DNA of 64,000 bases from Raphanus sativus. Taxonomy: Eukaryota; Streptophyta; Magnoliopsida; Brassicales; Brassicaceae. Every line of letters begins with the position of its first letter. The first letter of the stretch is position 1. Below are positions 48,886-62,205 of the stretch, piece by piece. The notes beneath the pieces were generated by a model that worked only from the letters and a program-made list of their open reading frames with translations, was not told the origin of the DNA and searched no databases. The stretch is from the NCBI RefSeq assembly GCF_000801105.2, contig NC_079515.1:36603407-36667406 (forward strand). The letters run 5' to 3'. Both the position numbers and the translations under genes were made by a program.

Positions 48886-49721
48886 TCTGTCTTTGTTGGG
48901 CTTTTTTTTTTCCCGTCGAATATTATTATTAAAATCAAAAGGATCGAGTCCAATGAAATACAAGAGGGGCAAAGTCCATATACTACAGCTCATTCCAAGC
49001 AACCAAAAGACAAGCCCGAAAGCCCAAAACCCGAAGACCCGAAAGCCCAAAAGAAGAAACCCTAGCAACTGAGACGGCACCGCCGCATGCACCACTGCTC
49101 CGAGTCTCTAACCATCCCGGAGTCCCACCGTTCCCTATCTTCTTCACCGCCATAACCTCAACTCAGGTGCTAGCTTTAAAGGAGAGATGCAATCACCAAC
49201 GCGAGATCTCCTCCACCTCTTTTCATCACACTCACCTAGAGGAACGCACGCGTGAAAACAACACCATAAACCGTCAGGAGCTTCACTGCTCCTCCGACTC
49301 CAGATCCATCACACCCACCATAGAACTCTTCCTCTGCTCTTCTAAACTTTCGGAGAGCAACAATCGACAAGAGTCGAAATCTCATCCGACTCAAACAAAT
49401 TTTACAGCAGATCGAGAAGAAAAAAACAAAAGGGAAAGAAAAATAAAAACCAAAACCGCCGACGACCGAAAGATATAGCGACGCAGATACTTAAGCCGAC
49501 CGTTCTCCTTTATTTAAACAGGAACCGCGACGGGGATAAGAGCCGACCGGCCACCGAAGAGATAGTGCGCCGCCGGAGACAAAAGAGGATGGAACGGATT
49601 GACTAACGAAATTACCAGCGGAAAACAAAACCCGACCAACGGCGTGTCTGAAAGAGGCCACCGTCGTCGGTCAGATCGACCGATCTACTTTCTCTCTCTT
49701 CTCTCTGTCTTTGTTGGGCTT
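48886..49721 (-). mobile_element. About 0.8 kb poly-A retroposon upstream of ROD1
   Basis: An 800-base insert (48904-49703) is flanked by perfect 18-base direct repeats TCTGTCTTTGTTGGGCTT at 48886-48903 and 49704-49721. Poly-T at the left marks a minus-strand element with a poly-A tail. Just before the tail it reads TTTTAATAATAATATTCGAC on the minus strand, similar in style to the end of the element at 9641-10451. The body is GC-rich, with no domain found in its open frames. It is probably the same class, a non-autonomous LINE derivative or Sadhu-like retroposon. It lies 213 bases upstream of the ROD1 start. Confidence 0.88.
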
Positions 49722-49730
49722 TACTTGTAT

Positions 49731-51272
49731 ATTCCTTAAAAATACACAGACTGATTTCTTTTGCTGAAGAAATACACGAACTTTTTTGGCTTCCTAAAAA
49801 ATACACAAACTGATTTTGATTGTCCATAAAATACACGAACTTTTGAACTTTGAAGGTTTCACACCTTGATTTTAACGGTGTAAACAGTGACTAACAGAAT
49901 AGTAAGACGTCGTTAGACGCCGTTAACTCTGATTAAAAAGTTCATGTATTTTATGGACACCCAAAATTAGTTCGTGTATTTTTCGGGAAGCCTAAAAAGT
50001 TCGTGTATTTTTTCAGCAAAGGAAATTTAGTATGTGTATTTTTAAGGAATTTTCAAATGGAGTTTGGATATTTCATATACTATTCAGAGGCTAAATATCT
50101 AGACCCAATACATATCCAAAATTTTATATCTGTAAACTTTCGGTTTGGTTTTGGACCAAATATTTTCGATCTGAAAAATCCAGATCTGGAGAAAAACGGC
50201 CCAAACCCGACCCAAAGACACTGAAAAAAACACATTCTCTATCACATGATACAGGTCCGAAATTTTATATTTGTAAACTTTCGGTTTGATTTTGGACCGA
50301 ATATTTCCAGGTCAATTCTGATTCAAGTTTTTGAATCCGGCTAGACATTTTAGCCGGATTCAAAAACTTGAATCGGAACTGAACCAAAAATATTATGTCC
50401 AAAACCAAACCAAAAGTTTACAAATATTTGTTGAGTCCAATTTAGTCGAAATCTATCATATATATCTAAAAATTCACAAACAACTCTAAATTTTACATTG
50501 AAAGTTTCATATTAATTAAAAATGTTTCTGTTACAAAAACAAAACTAAAAAATATTGCAAAAATAATAACAAAATTGTTAGGAGAAAGATCTTGTCGGAT
50601 TGAATCTATTCGTGTCGATCTTATTAGGCCCAAGTCTATTCGGATCAATTCTTTTTGGTTTCCATTCTTTCAAGTAGAAGAGTTTTGGATCCAACAAATA
50701 TTTGTAAACTTTCGGTTTGGTTTTGGACCGAATATTTTCGGGTCAGTTCCAATCCAAGTTTTTGAATTCGGCTAAAATGTCAAGATTAGGTCTAGATATT
50801 TTAGCCGGATTCAAAAACTTGGAACGAAACTGATCCGAAAATATTTGGTCCAAAACCAAACCGGAAGTTTACAAATATAAAATTTTGGATCTGTATTTGG
50901 TCCAGATATTTAGCATTTGAATAGGATATGAAATATCCAAACTCCATTTGAAAATTCCTTAAAAATACACATACTAAATTTCTTTTGCTGAAAAAATACA
51001 CTAACTTTTTAGGCTTCCCGAAAAATACACGAACTAATTTTGGTTGTCTATAAAATACATGAATTTTTTAATTAGAGTTAACGTCATCTAACGGCGTCTA
51101 ACTATTCTATTAGTCACTGTTTACCGTTAAAATTAATGTGTAAAACCTGCAAAATTCAAAAGTTCGTGTATTTTATAGATAACCAAAATTAGTTTATGTA
51201 TTTTTCGGAAAGCCTAAAAAGTTCGTATATTTTTTCAGTAAAGAAAATTTAGTCTGTGTATTTTTAAGGAAT
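49731..51272. mobile_element. Foldback-type composite inverted repeat
   Basis: Two 320-base units (49731-50050 and 50954-51272), each beginning ATTCCTTAAAAATACACA and ending with its inverse, lie in inverted orientation at the two edges. Each unit is itself an inverted repeat. The homology between arms extends inwards over TTTTCAAATGGAGTTTGGAT and the block GTAAACTTTCGGTTTGG, so arms are over 500 bases. The middle repeats that block in alternating directions near 50128, 50270, 50400, 50700 and 50850. Short open frames on opposite strands at 50003 and 50801 are translations of the two arms. No transposase. Target duplication not clear. Confidence 0.75.
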
Positions 51273-52981
51273 TTTCCCTTTTTTTATATGTCAAATACAA
51301 TATTGTACATGAGAAGCGCACACAAAAAAAAAAGATGGAGAAGAGTATGAGATTACCATAATCTAATAACTAGTTCTGTTCACATGAATAGATGCTAGTG
51401 GTGTGTGTATAAACAATGTGTATAAACAATGTTTATTTCATTGAGGATTTTATGATTTCCTTGGGCGCAAATCGTCTTTCAAATTTTTTTTAAAGATATC
51501 TATTGCACGTCTCTCCCTAATAGTGTAGTTGTTGAAAAAAACAGAGAAGAAGACATTTAGTTTGTTACATGTCGGCTAAGAAAAAAAGTATAAATGAATT
51601 TTGAACATAAACAAGAATTTTAATTATGTTTAAGATCATATAATCACAGTATTTTCCCCATATGTATAGTAGTTGTTTGACATAAATTAACACAGAAGAA
51701 ATCATAGTTAAAGAACAATATGTCACGCATCGGTTTTATCAACACGAGGAATCTGTAATTTCTGTTTTTCAAAAACAAATATGCAATGCCGAATAAATTG
51801 GAAAAAAACCATGTCCAATGATAAAAGGAAAAAAAGTTATACATAAATAAAAATATTTTAAAATTTAAAATATATACAAATTTTCACAATCTTAAATATA
51901 TACACTATTTCTGCTATAAATAGATGATAACACATTTGACTTACTTTTACAATAAACAAACAGATATAATTAGATTTTTTGTTTTTACTTTTACCCGTTG
52001 TAGCCTTCCTTTTTGATCAAATAAACAATATTTTTTAAGTTTTGGTTTCTTGTCTTCAGTAGTATCATCAATCATCATAACAATAAGCATACATAAAAGT
52101 TAAAACATTGTAAAATAATATATGAAATGTAGCTGTGTGAAGAATATTTTTTTATAAGTAACAATTACATTAAAATGTTTAAGATGAACATTAAATTATT
52201 CAATAGTTTGCAGAATGTAAATCATGTAATCATTCAAATATGGAGTGTATGTTATCCAATGAATGATGATGCAGATATATTCTCTTCGTTCATTATTAAT
52301 TGACGATTTAGATTTGTGTATAAAAACTAAAGAAATATTTAATTCTACATATTATCTGAACAAAAATATTATTAACTATTTTTAATCAAAATTCAATCAA
52401 TAAAATAAAAATATAATATAAATAATATATATCATTGAAAATTTAACAATTTCATATTTAAAATTAGAATATTACATAATTTGAATCATTATTTTCTAAA
52501 AATCATCTATTAAAAACGGAAAAGGTGTGTTTTCACATAACCAGACTAGATGTGTATGTCTAATCGTCACCTAATCAGACGTGTTTGTTAATTGTAGAGG
52601 CTAGGATTTGGGACTTGGTTGATGTTTGCTTGATTCGTTATTTCTTAACTTCAATAAAATTCTATTAACGTACGAATAGATCTCACTATGATATAGTGTT
52701 TAAAAAAAAATCTCACGATGATACAGATTTTGGTTTACATTCCATCCACCACATCCATCGTTTTCTGATTTCTCTTTTTTCATGATATGACGCATCGTTT
52801 AATAATTCACAAAAGATTCATTTAAAACGTAAAGTGTATCAGACATCTTTACGAAGTAAATCGCCAGTGTTAACTGTGAATACATCAAACATTTATAGAC
52901 CAAAAAACATTAAACAATGTCAAAGGCTAAAGCACCTATATACAAATTTGTAATGAATATTCATAGCAATTAATTTTCTGC
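51273..52981. other. Intergenic, AT-rich
   Basis: No gene or transposon end recognised. The duplicated segment starts at or before 52982. Confidence 0.55.
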
Positions 52982-53865
52982 TATGTGATATGTTCAATTC
53001 ATATTCTATTTGTATTGCATTGTAAAAGTATACTAAATTTTTTTATAAAATTCAAATTTCATACATAGTTTGATTAGATTCCTTAGAGATGTCCTATCGA
53101 GATTCAGTAATGGATTCAAATTACAAAAGCATTGATTCTTACTGTGGCAGGGTGGTTGAAGACTTGAAGTGTTGATGAGTTGAGAAGCCATGGAAGAAGG
53201 AATCAGCTCTCTATAATACACAGATCCGAAATAGGTATTAATATATTATGCTGTAAAAGTATTGTTAAATGATGTCGTTAGCTCTGTGGTTGACTTATAT
53301 TGATTTTGTGATACGGACTTAGGTTTTTAAAATAAATACCAAAACGACAGTGTTTTAACATAATTGATTATAAATAAATAAGAATATTAATTTATTGTAA
53401 CAGACTTTTTAATTTAACGGAGGGTTTTGGCACCAAATGAATATATTATTTATTTAACGGTGATTATAGGTTGGTACCAAACGAATGTATTGTGTATGAA
53501 ATTTGAATATTATAAAGAATTGAATATGTTTTTGCACCGTTATATAAATTAGTATAATAGTATGTATCGAATATTTAGTGATATATTAGGTATAAAATTG
53601 TGGTTTTTTCACGTGTAAAAAGTTAAAAATGGTTTAAACTTGAGTCTAAACAAAACAAAACAAAAATATTAAAATAACATTTGAAAGCCATCTCATGTTC
53701 TTTTTAAACACAGTGAAAATACAAAGAAAGTCATAGCATGTTATTAAAACTATTATACATACGACTTTATTTCTGGCCAATAATAATTTAGACTAAGAAG
53801 GATGAGATATTTCTTTTTTTTCTGTTCAACGAATGATGAGATATTTCATAATTAAGAAAACATAT

Positions 53866-53896
53866 ACGCGTCACGCGCGTGTATCCATATAAATAG
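53866..53896 (+). promoter_or_regulatory. CGCG boxes and TATA box of LOR gene, copy B
   Basis: ACGCGT 53866-53871, CACGCGCGTG 53872-53881 and ATATAAATAG 53887-53896, identical to copy A while nearby spacer bases differ. Confidence 0.6.
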
Positions 53897-53985
53897 GAGC
53901 ATTGGGAAGGAAGAGAAGAGTGTCCATATCATAATCATTCGTTAATCAAACCACAAAATCTAACTTCCACCAAAGGAAAAAAAGA

Positions 53986-55462
53986 ATGGAATTAGTTGAA
54001 GAGATGGGTGAAAAAAGAGTTGTGGTTGACAAAGCTTTTCTCTACGAAGAAGACAAACCACTTACCGTCTGCAAAACCTCTCTGTTCCACACCGGTGATG
54101 GTTTCGCCGCCTACGACTGTCACGGCGATATCATCTTTAGGGTCGATTCATACGGACCCGGCACAAGAGATGACGATGAGTTTGTCCTCATGGACGTCAC
54201 CGGTAACTGTCTCCTCACCGTTAAACGAAAGGTAAAATTAAGTTGCATATATTATAGTTGATAATTATTTAAGCCTATCCATCATAATCTCTGGTGATTA
54301 CAAATAAAGTTTTTGATTAGATGGGTTTTGTAACAAAAACCCATGTAATCACCGGACACCATATTAATTAATTAACTATTGCACTGGTTTCTGATTAGAT
54401 GGGTTTGTAACAAAAAAATATTTATTCATGAAAGAAAATCAAAAACAAACAAAAACAGTAAATCAAAATTTGCAGATTTTTTTTCTGAAAATTGCAAATT
54501 AATTGACTAAATTTAAGTTTATATTGAATTGGGTTATAGTGGACTACTGGTCCATGTAGAGAAACCAATGTAGACAAGTTCATGTTGAGATAGTATTATT
54601 ATTAAACATGATCATTTTTGGACCGTTATCTATTACAAGCCAATGAGTTGCAGTCCATAAAAACAAATGGTCTGTGTGAACAAATCCAGTTGGGAGTAGT
54701 CGAGTAGATAGATTGTTTGGTAAGGATATTTTATTGATGGCTTTGGTTTCTTGTTCTTGATAATTTGGAAAAATATCTTGCATTTCGAAATTTTGCATTG
54801 AGTAAAAAGTTGGCTGATTTATTAAATGGGGTTTTGGCTAAAATTCGATGAAGTTTTTTGTTTGTTATAAAAGAATCTGAACAAATTGTTTTGAGGTACA
54901 CAAAATCTAATCAATTACCTTTTGTTTTAGTCGAGTTCCAAATCGAGACAGTCTTATTTTATTTTTTTGTTCAAAAAATCGACAGTCTTTATACCAAATT
55001 ATCAGTTCACGATGATACATGAGTCAACTCGTTTGTTGCTTGGTTGTATGTTTTGATGATCAGAGGCCGACTCTTCACCAGAGATGGGAAGGTTTTCTCG
55101 GGGAGAGATCAGATGGCCAGAAACCGATCTTCAGTGTCCGGAGATCGTCGATAATCGGACGGTGCACGATGGAAGTAGAGGTTTACGACGAAACAGGAGA
55201 AGAGTACACCATAGATGGTGACTTCTCGCAACGAAGCTGTCTCATACACGACACGAAGAAGCGAACTGTGGCTGAGATCAAACGCAAAGTGGACGCGTCA
55301 ACGAACGTGATGCTTGGACGAGATGTGTTCACTCTAGAGATTAAACCTGGTTTCGACGGTGCTTTCGCGATGGGTTTGGTCCTTGTGCTTGACCAGATCA
55401 ACGGTGATGATCCAGTTGAGATTGGTGATGAACAGGTGCACCCTTTTGTAGAGGAAATTTGA
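53986..55462 (+). CDS. LURP-one-related (LOR/DUF567) protein, copy B
   Basis: Exons 53986-54231 and 55064-55462 splice in frame to 214 residues. The protein equals copy A except the penultimate residue (Glu instead of Asp). Motifs and splice sites are as in copy A. It lies directly downstream of ROD1, separated by about 5.3 kb of retroposon and foldback sequence, which is the Arabidopsis order ROD1-LOR12. This copy is therefore the one in its expected place within a gap-free contig. Confidence 0.88.
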
Positions 55463-55731
55463 AGCTGTTTGTGTATCATTGTGTAAAAGTAAAACACACA
55501 AAGTTGCTACGTTGCATATTATAGCCTGTCTCTAGAAATTTGTTGACTAGCTATATATATGTGATATTTTACAAGTTTATTTTGTCAACTAATTTTATTA
55601 TATACAGAAACTGTTTAAATTTTTGATTTGTAGATCTAGATTCATACGTTGACCATTATAAACTGTTTCTAGAAATAATAAATGTGATCATACGTTATAA
55701 CTATTTATAAACGTAACTAATATAGATGGCG

Positions 55732-56032
55732 TTAGAGCATTTCCATTGAGAGTTCATGAGTGAGGTTCACACATTTTTCAAGAAAAAAAAATATTAAAAT
55801 AAACAAACCTCATGAACTCCTCTCTCCTGAAGCTCTTCCTAGTGAATCCCTCTCTCATGAGGTTCATCACTGTAGCGCGGGCCCCACGTGTCGTGGCAGC
55901 CCGCGATTGGTCTATTTTTTTTTTCTTTTTTTTTTTTAAAACAAAAATCAAAAAAAAAAAACTAAAAAATTTAATAATTAAAAATTAAAAAGATGAACCC
56001 CAAGAGGGGGTTCACCAATGGAGATGCTCTTA
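55732..56032. mobile_element. Tourist-like (PIF/Harbinger) MITE, 295 bp
   Basis: Element 55735-56029 with inverted ends GAGCATTTCCATTG and CAATGGAGATGCTC, flanked by TTA on both sides (55732-55734, 56030-56032). Copy A has the single TTA at 2755-2757. A three-base TTA/TAA target is the PIF/Harbinger mark. Non-coding. Confidence 0.9.
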
Positions 56033-56231
56033 GTTGCAATATGTATATATATATATCAGATGCAATCACGTAATCTCTACTGTACAGTAACATCAAACAT
56101 GTGCTTATGCCAAGTGGAAATTTTATAAGTCTATTGATTCGAGAATGGTTTTATTCTAGGTGTAAGACTGTAAGTTGAGATAAGCTCATAGAGTGCGTAG
56201 GAATATTAATACATAAATAGAAGGTGGACGA

Positions 56232-56750
56232 ATGAAGCTGTCTCCGTCACATCGCCCTCTTCCGTTCTCCGTCCTCAAACACAAGCGTGTTACCAAAGAG
56301 GTCATTGTGTTGAATTTAGTGGACCTGGTCCAAATTCTGGCTTTGGAGAGCCTTTCACGTCTGTCTTTACGGGTTCACATAGCCCAATTTGAGAGCTTTT
56401 CACATTCAGCTTCTGAACCACCGTTTGTGTTCTTCAATGTCAATTTAAGTCAACTAGGACTTCGGTTTTTAGAAAGCATGATCAGTTCAACCTTTATTGC
56501 AGAGGCGAACTCGATTCTACTTTGCATGGCGTTAACTTTGGAGTTCTCAGCACTCAAGGTTTTCTCCGACCGTTTAATGCTCGTTAGAAGTTATCTCCGG
56601 CAACATCTAGTCAAAAGAAATCATCGGAATTGTGAAAGACATCCGATCGATCTCCTTTGATTTTGCAACAGTTTCGTTCTGGTTTTACAACTTCTATGTT
56701 TTAGCAAAAAAGCTTTTCAAACTCATTTCTCTTTGTAACGGACATTATGA
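56232..56750 (+). pseudogene. Decayed RNase H-like domain remnant, copy B
   Basis: An open frame of 142 codons (56232-56660) contains FIAEANSILLCMALTLEFSA and LKVFSDRLMLVRSYLRQ. The expected C-terminal part of the domain (DIRSISxDFATVSFWF) follows in another frame to about 56750. Without the LINE insertion of copy A the reading frame is longer, but it still lacks a complete domain, so I treat it as a relic. A short expressed protein cannot be excluded. Confidence 0.5.
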
Positions 56751-56974
56751 TTTGAGCCATGGTTTTGGGCTCATTTCTTCTTCTTAGTTTCTAATGAAAT
56801 ATTCAGTGACAAAAAAAAAGGTGGACGACTAAGATTTGATAAAACAATAGTATAAGAGAAGAGAGATCCCTTGACAAAAAAAAAAAGGGAAGAGAGATCA
56901 ACGCATATTCTTTACTACTTGCTCCCACTCTTATACTTGGTTTGTCAATTAAATAATACCGAGATACTAATACA

Positions 56975-57204
56975 CAAAACAGAGAAGAACTCGAATCCTG
57001 GAAGCTCAGTGATATCGCGCCTTCGCTAGCGTAACAAGTGACCAGGAAGGTCATGTTCGAGTGACTCACTTGAGTATACAAGTCCGATTACTTATCAGAA
57101 ATGCGGTTAACTTTTTCTATATATTCCAAGCTTGAGGGATCAAGGAAGGTCTCATCCAGCATTTCCATGTGTTCGTACCAGAGTGTCATCCGGAATCCAT
57201 GGAT
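56975..57204 (-). pseudogene. Phospholipase D alpha C-terminal exon remnant, copy B
   Basis: Same minus-strand reading as at 3930-4159, with [20 protein letters not shown], the same early stop after NRISDK, then SSESLEHDLPGHLLR and DITELPGFEFF in another frame. No catalytic region remains. Confidence 0.85.
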
Positions 57205-58103
57205 CTGGCAACACGATATTTAAGATCAATATCAAACTCATTATTGTAATCAAAACTTGTACAAACTGATCGAAATCGAAGCAGAGCAATGGTTTAACAT
57301 CATCAAATCACAAACTGATCGAAATCAAAACCGATCCTTGTTAACTACCCATAAAATATACTATAACGAATATTAATCAGATGAGAATAGAGTGAGCGAG
57401 CTCCACTCATAATGATCATCTCAAACAATGAATCATAAGATCTGTGTAATTATTAAAACAAGCGCAAAGAAATGAAAGTGACTTTTTGTTTCATCCGGTT
57501 CTAAACTTTCGGGCTGTTTCTATTACCTTGTGGTCACAAAAGCCCACAAGACCCATTTCCTTTTGTGTTGATTGCATTTGCATCTGATTCTAAAAGAAAA
57601 TTATCTCTTAGAAGAAACAAAAACTTTAGAGATTAGATTTTGAGTTGCCCAAGAAAAAAAGAGATCATCATATACTTTAAATATATGCTGTTGGAATTAG
57701 TGCAGCTCCTGATGTTGTCATGTGAGCTACCATTGGGCCTGGTTGTCTAACATTCTGCTTTCATTGGTGTTTAGACATGTATATATTGGAAAAGCAAAAT
57801 TATTTTTAAAATTAAACTTATAAGAGCAGGTATATCGGGATTATTTGGAGGTGTCTTGAAGGAGGAAAAAGGGTGGGGGGGCCACGAAATTGACAGAACT
57901 AAGGAAAAAAGTCATCTGAGGAAGAAACGAAATTGGTTGAGTTTGTTCATGATCGTGGACCTCACTGACATGTGGTGGCCCATGATTGATTTATTTATTT
58001 ATTTTTTTTCGAGAAAAAATGAAAACAAAAAAGAAAGAATCCCATTTAGGGTTCAGGGATAAACATGATCTAAGTACTCTGAATCAATAATTTAAGAAAA
58101 AAC
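57205..58103. other. Intergenic between PLD remnant and MITE, copy B
   Basis: Matches 4160-5054 of copy A with small indels. An open frame at 57856-58062 is not conserved as an open frame in copy A, so I do not call it a gene. Confidence 0.55.
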
Positions 58104-58862
58104 TAAGGGGGGTTATTGGGAGATGAATTTTCATGAATTTTGGAAATTTTGAGATTCCTTTGTTATTGGTTCTTGGATTTCATAAATCTTAATAGAATCT
58201 ATTGTTATTGGTTTAAGAATTTTCAAAATCCATTCAAATCCATTGTTATTCAAAAAGTTTTGTTATTATAGATTCTCTAATTCTAACTAAATCTATTGTT
58301 ATTGGGACATGAATTCTATTCATTTTTATTCATGAGACTCAACTTTCAAAATATCATATGTATTCATGTGATTTTCAAAATCCATGTGCAACTTTTACCA
58401 AATTATGTCTAAATCTATAATTCATTACATTTTGTATACCATTACACTTTTGAAAACATAATTTATATTTATAATGTTTATCATTTTCAATATATAACTA
58501 TATTTATATATATAAAAACTTTAAATAAAAAGTTTATAATAGTTTGGAAAATCATTTTCGAATTTCAAAAAGAAAATTAAAAAAACAAAAATTTTATAAA
58601 AATGTTAGAATTTGAAAACTATAATTCAAAATTTTTTTAAAGTTTTTTTTTATTATTCTTTATATATAACAAGTGTGCCTCTTTAATGAAACCTCTTTTG
58701 GTAATCCAAGTTAATGAAAAGCTAGACAAATCTAAGAAAATCATGATCAAATTCTATAAGTCAATGTATATACATTTTCACAATCCACATAACTTTTAAA
58801 ATCAATCAACTCTTAAAATTCACAAACTCTATACAAATTCTTCTTCCAATAACCCCCCCTAA
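58104..58862. mobile_element. Tourist-like (PIF/Harbinger) MITE, 753 bp
   Basis: Element 58107-58859 has ends GGGGGGTTATTGG and CCAATAACCCCCCC, flanked by TAA (58104-58106 and 58860-58862). Copy A has a single TAA at 5055-5057. The interior repeats ATTGTTATTGG-like words and has no transposase. Confidence 0.9.
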
Positions 58863-59443
58863 GCAAGGACTTTAAGCAAGATTTTTTTGACAATTAAGTA
58901 GTCATCTTTTAAGCTTGTAAGCATTAAGCTTTCCTTGTTCTTTTATTACAAAACAGTACATGATTTTGAAACTTCTTCTTAACTTTAATCAACATTACTT
59001 TTGTATATTTTTTTCAAAAAGGTAAAATAAAAAAATAGGAAACTGGAATATAGAAAAAACCCAAACCGAAGCTAACACAAAAGTAATTAAAAGCAAAACA
59101 CGAAGTCAAAAATAGACAAAAACCAAAACCAAAAACAGAAAAAGAAGCAAAAGCAAGTTTCTTGAGACATATATATGCATCCACTGTCCACCCACATATC
59201 AATTTAGATTATATAGGCTGCTGCTCCCTGGAATGGACTGTCACGTATACTACGGCTTACATCGACGATGTGTTTTAAGGGTAAAGTTTATTTACTATTT
59301 TCTTTGTACATTTGTATTTACTCATTTCCTTTTCCTTTTGTTATATTTGAATTTTGACGAACATGTTTACTAACTTTTGTAAGAGAGATACAATAGTATT
59401 TTTTGATGATACACTTTTAAAGTCTAATTAATTACAGCGCCAT

Positions 59444-61899
59444 GACCGTAAGTAATTAATTTGAAATTTAGTGTTATCATCATGCATTATTTATTTTAAG
59501 AAATCAAAACGTACAAGTACGTATTCATCTATTCATTCCATTTCTTTTTCACACATTGTCTGCTACTATAGGAAAATATCCGTTTAACATGGTAAAACTT
59601 TTGCTTCCTCTTTTCTTTGTAGATATATATATATATATATATAGCTTCAATAATATATGTTCTTAAATAGTAAATACATTGAATCATATATGATTTAACT
59701 CTTTTTCTTCTTAATATATGCAGAAGAAGACGTGGATCTTAAATTTCTCAGTGTTCTTTCTCCATATCTTTACATCTTCGAAAGCATTGGATGTTACTCA
59801 ATACGGAGCAATTGGAGATGGAGTTACAGACGATTCTCAGGTAAAAGATAGATAATGTAAACAAATATTTCTTCATATATCCAAATGATCATAATGCTGA
59901 AATCTTGAAAAAAAAAAGAGTTGAAATCTTGTATTCTTTTTTCTTGGAAGGCGTTCTTGAAAGCCTGGGAAGTTGTCTGTAGCGGGACAGGGGATGGGCA
60001 GCTTATCGTTCCGGCAGGGATGACATTTGTGTTACAGCCCTTGAAGTTTCAAGGTTCTTGCAAATCGACCCCTATTGCTGTTCAGGTACTCTGTTTTTCC
60101 TTCTTCTTTTTTTATTAATGGATTATTATTTTGACATTGATGATGAATATACTGATTTAATTGTAGATTTTGGGCAATATGGTTGCATCAAGTAGAGGGA
60201 ACTGGGAAGGAGACAAAGATCAATGGATTCTCTTCTCAGACATAGAAGGGCTTGTGGTTGAAGGCAACGGTGAAATCAACGGCCAGGGTTCGAGCTGGTG
60301 GGAACACAAAGGCAGCTCTAGACCAACCGTAAGGATCACGTTAGGGCTATCTTTTTTTTCTTTTCCGAAACTTTTTTAAGCTTTATTTTATGTGATTTAA
60401 GGCATTGAAGTTCAAGAGCTGCAACAACCTTAGACTAAGTGGACTAACGCACGTAGATAGTGCAAAGGCTCACATTCACATAAACAATTGTAACGGTGTG
60501 AGCATCTCAAATCTCCGGATAAATGCACCGGAATCAAGTCCTAACACTGATGGAATCGACGTCGCTGCTTCATCCAATGTTATCATCCAGGATTGCGTAA
60601 TCGCCACCGGTATGTAACCGTCTCTCAAACTATTTAATTTGGAAAGGCGCAGAAAAACTCATTTTAAAACGGGATGATGTATGAACGTAAATATATATGT
60701 CGAAATAAACGGTCCCTCGAATTTCACATCCAATAATTTCATCTGCAATAATTATTCATCATCGGTTCGTTATGAAAATGACGTTGTAATGATTCTAGGT
60801 GACGATTGCATTGCGATAAACTCGGGGACGTCTAACATCAGAGTTTCCGGTATAGATTGCGGACCAGGCCATGGAATAAGGTTTAACCGATTAATGTCCT
60901 ACTGAAAACTGACGTAACTAAAAAAAACACGTGAACAAGATTTATTATGACATATCTAAAACTCATGTGAAAGATGTTATTCATTACATTTAAAAAGGCG
61001 CGTGAAAAATGTTATTTATTATGATTTTTAAGAATAATGTATATTGTGAAATATATTATAGCATAGGAAGCTTGGGGAAAGATGGAGAGACAGCTTCAGT
61101 GGAGGATGTATGTGTCCAGAACTGTAACTTTCGAGGAACTACGAATGGAGCTCGGATCAAAACCTGGCCGGTACGCAAGAATGATTCTTGTTAATCATTT
61201 AGTAATTTAATCATCAGAAAAGGTTATTTTTGATAAATTTTCTGATAATATACAGGGAGGATCAGGTTACGCAAGAAGGATTACTTTCAATGGAATTACT
61301 CTAGATAACGTGGAAAACCCGATCATAATCGATCAGCATTACAACAATGGAGGTTCTGAGAAAAACACAGATGATAAGGTACTTACTGTGAAGTTAGATT
61401 TGATTAGAACATAAACAGATATGTTACACTCCGACCACGAGATTGTTCATAATGATAAAATGTATTTGGTTTTCGTCACTTTTATCAGTCATCGGCGGTG
61501 GAAGTAAGCAAAGTCGTGTATAGTAATTTCGTGGGTACGTCCAAGTCAGAGTACGGAGTTGACTTTAGGTGTAGCGAGGCTGTACCATGCACCGAGATTA
61601 TTATGAAAGATGTGAGAATAGAAACAGCATCATCAGGATCAGGACAAGTCGCACAAGGACAGTGCTTAAACGTGAGAGGTGTGTCCACTCTTGCCGTACC
61701 AGGTTTAGAATGTTTAGCACTTTCCACAGATATGTTATCATTGGCGGAGTTGCCGGAACAAACTTGTATGTTGCCGCAACCATCAGTGCAACCAAGTACA
61801 CGACCGATGCAGGATCCATTTTGGGTTTATGGAAGCGGAGGGAAACGACTCAGAGTTTTTAATGTAGTATTAACTTCATTTATCTTTCTGGTTTTATAA
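59444..61899 (+). CDS. Polygalacturonase-like GH28 protein, copy B
   Basis: Nine exons: 59444-59449, 59724-59840, 59951-60085, 60167-60328, 60402-60609, 60799-60880, 61062-61170, 61256-61378, 61489-61899. They give 450 residues with the same GH28 motifs (SPNTDGID, GDDCIAI, CGPGHGI, RIKTW), signal peptide and two-codon first exon as copy A. A deletion of about 38 bases at the 3' end makes a new stop, so the hydrophobic tail ends FIFLVL instead of FIFLVLYMF. Intron 7 has no SINE. All splice sites are kept, so both copies look functional. Confidence 0.87.
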
Positions 61900-62205
61900 G
61901 TCGACATGATAAATAAATTATTTAGTTTTCATTGTCCCAACCAAGATTCAAGCATTTATACGGCGTGTACGGTTTAATTGTTTTTTGGTTTGATTTAGTT
62001 CGATCGGTTATGTATATGAATTTCACATAGATCACTATAACGTATGGGAATGTGAAGATTGTCCATCGAGATTAGACGATTGTATCTTACTACAAAAAAA
62101 AAATTGTATGATTAGATTAGCCTGGTAATTAAAATAAATAAATAATTGCCTTTCTTTATATTCTATGTTTGTGCTAAGGAAAACCTGGAGCTAAATAAAA
62201 GGAAT
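61900..62205. other. 3' flank of polygalacturonase, copy B
   Basis: Contains the uninterrupted hAT target ATTCTATG at 62160-62167. No gene. Confidence 0.6.

Noticed and set aside
50003..51001. Two similar open frames on opposite strands
   Set aside because: They are translations of the two inverted arms of the foldback element, not a gene pair.
57856..58062. 68-codon frame in copy B
   Set aside because: The matching stretch of copy A is interrupted, and composition is spacer-like.
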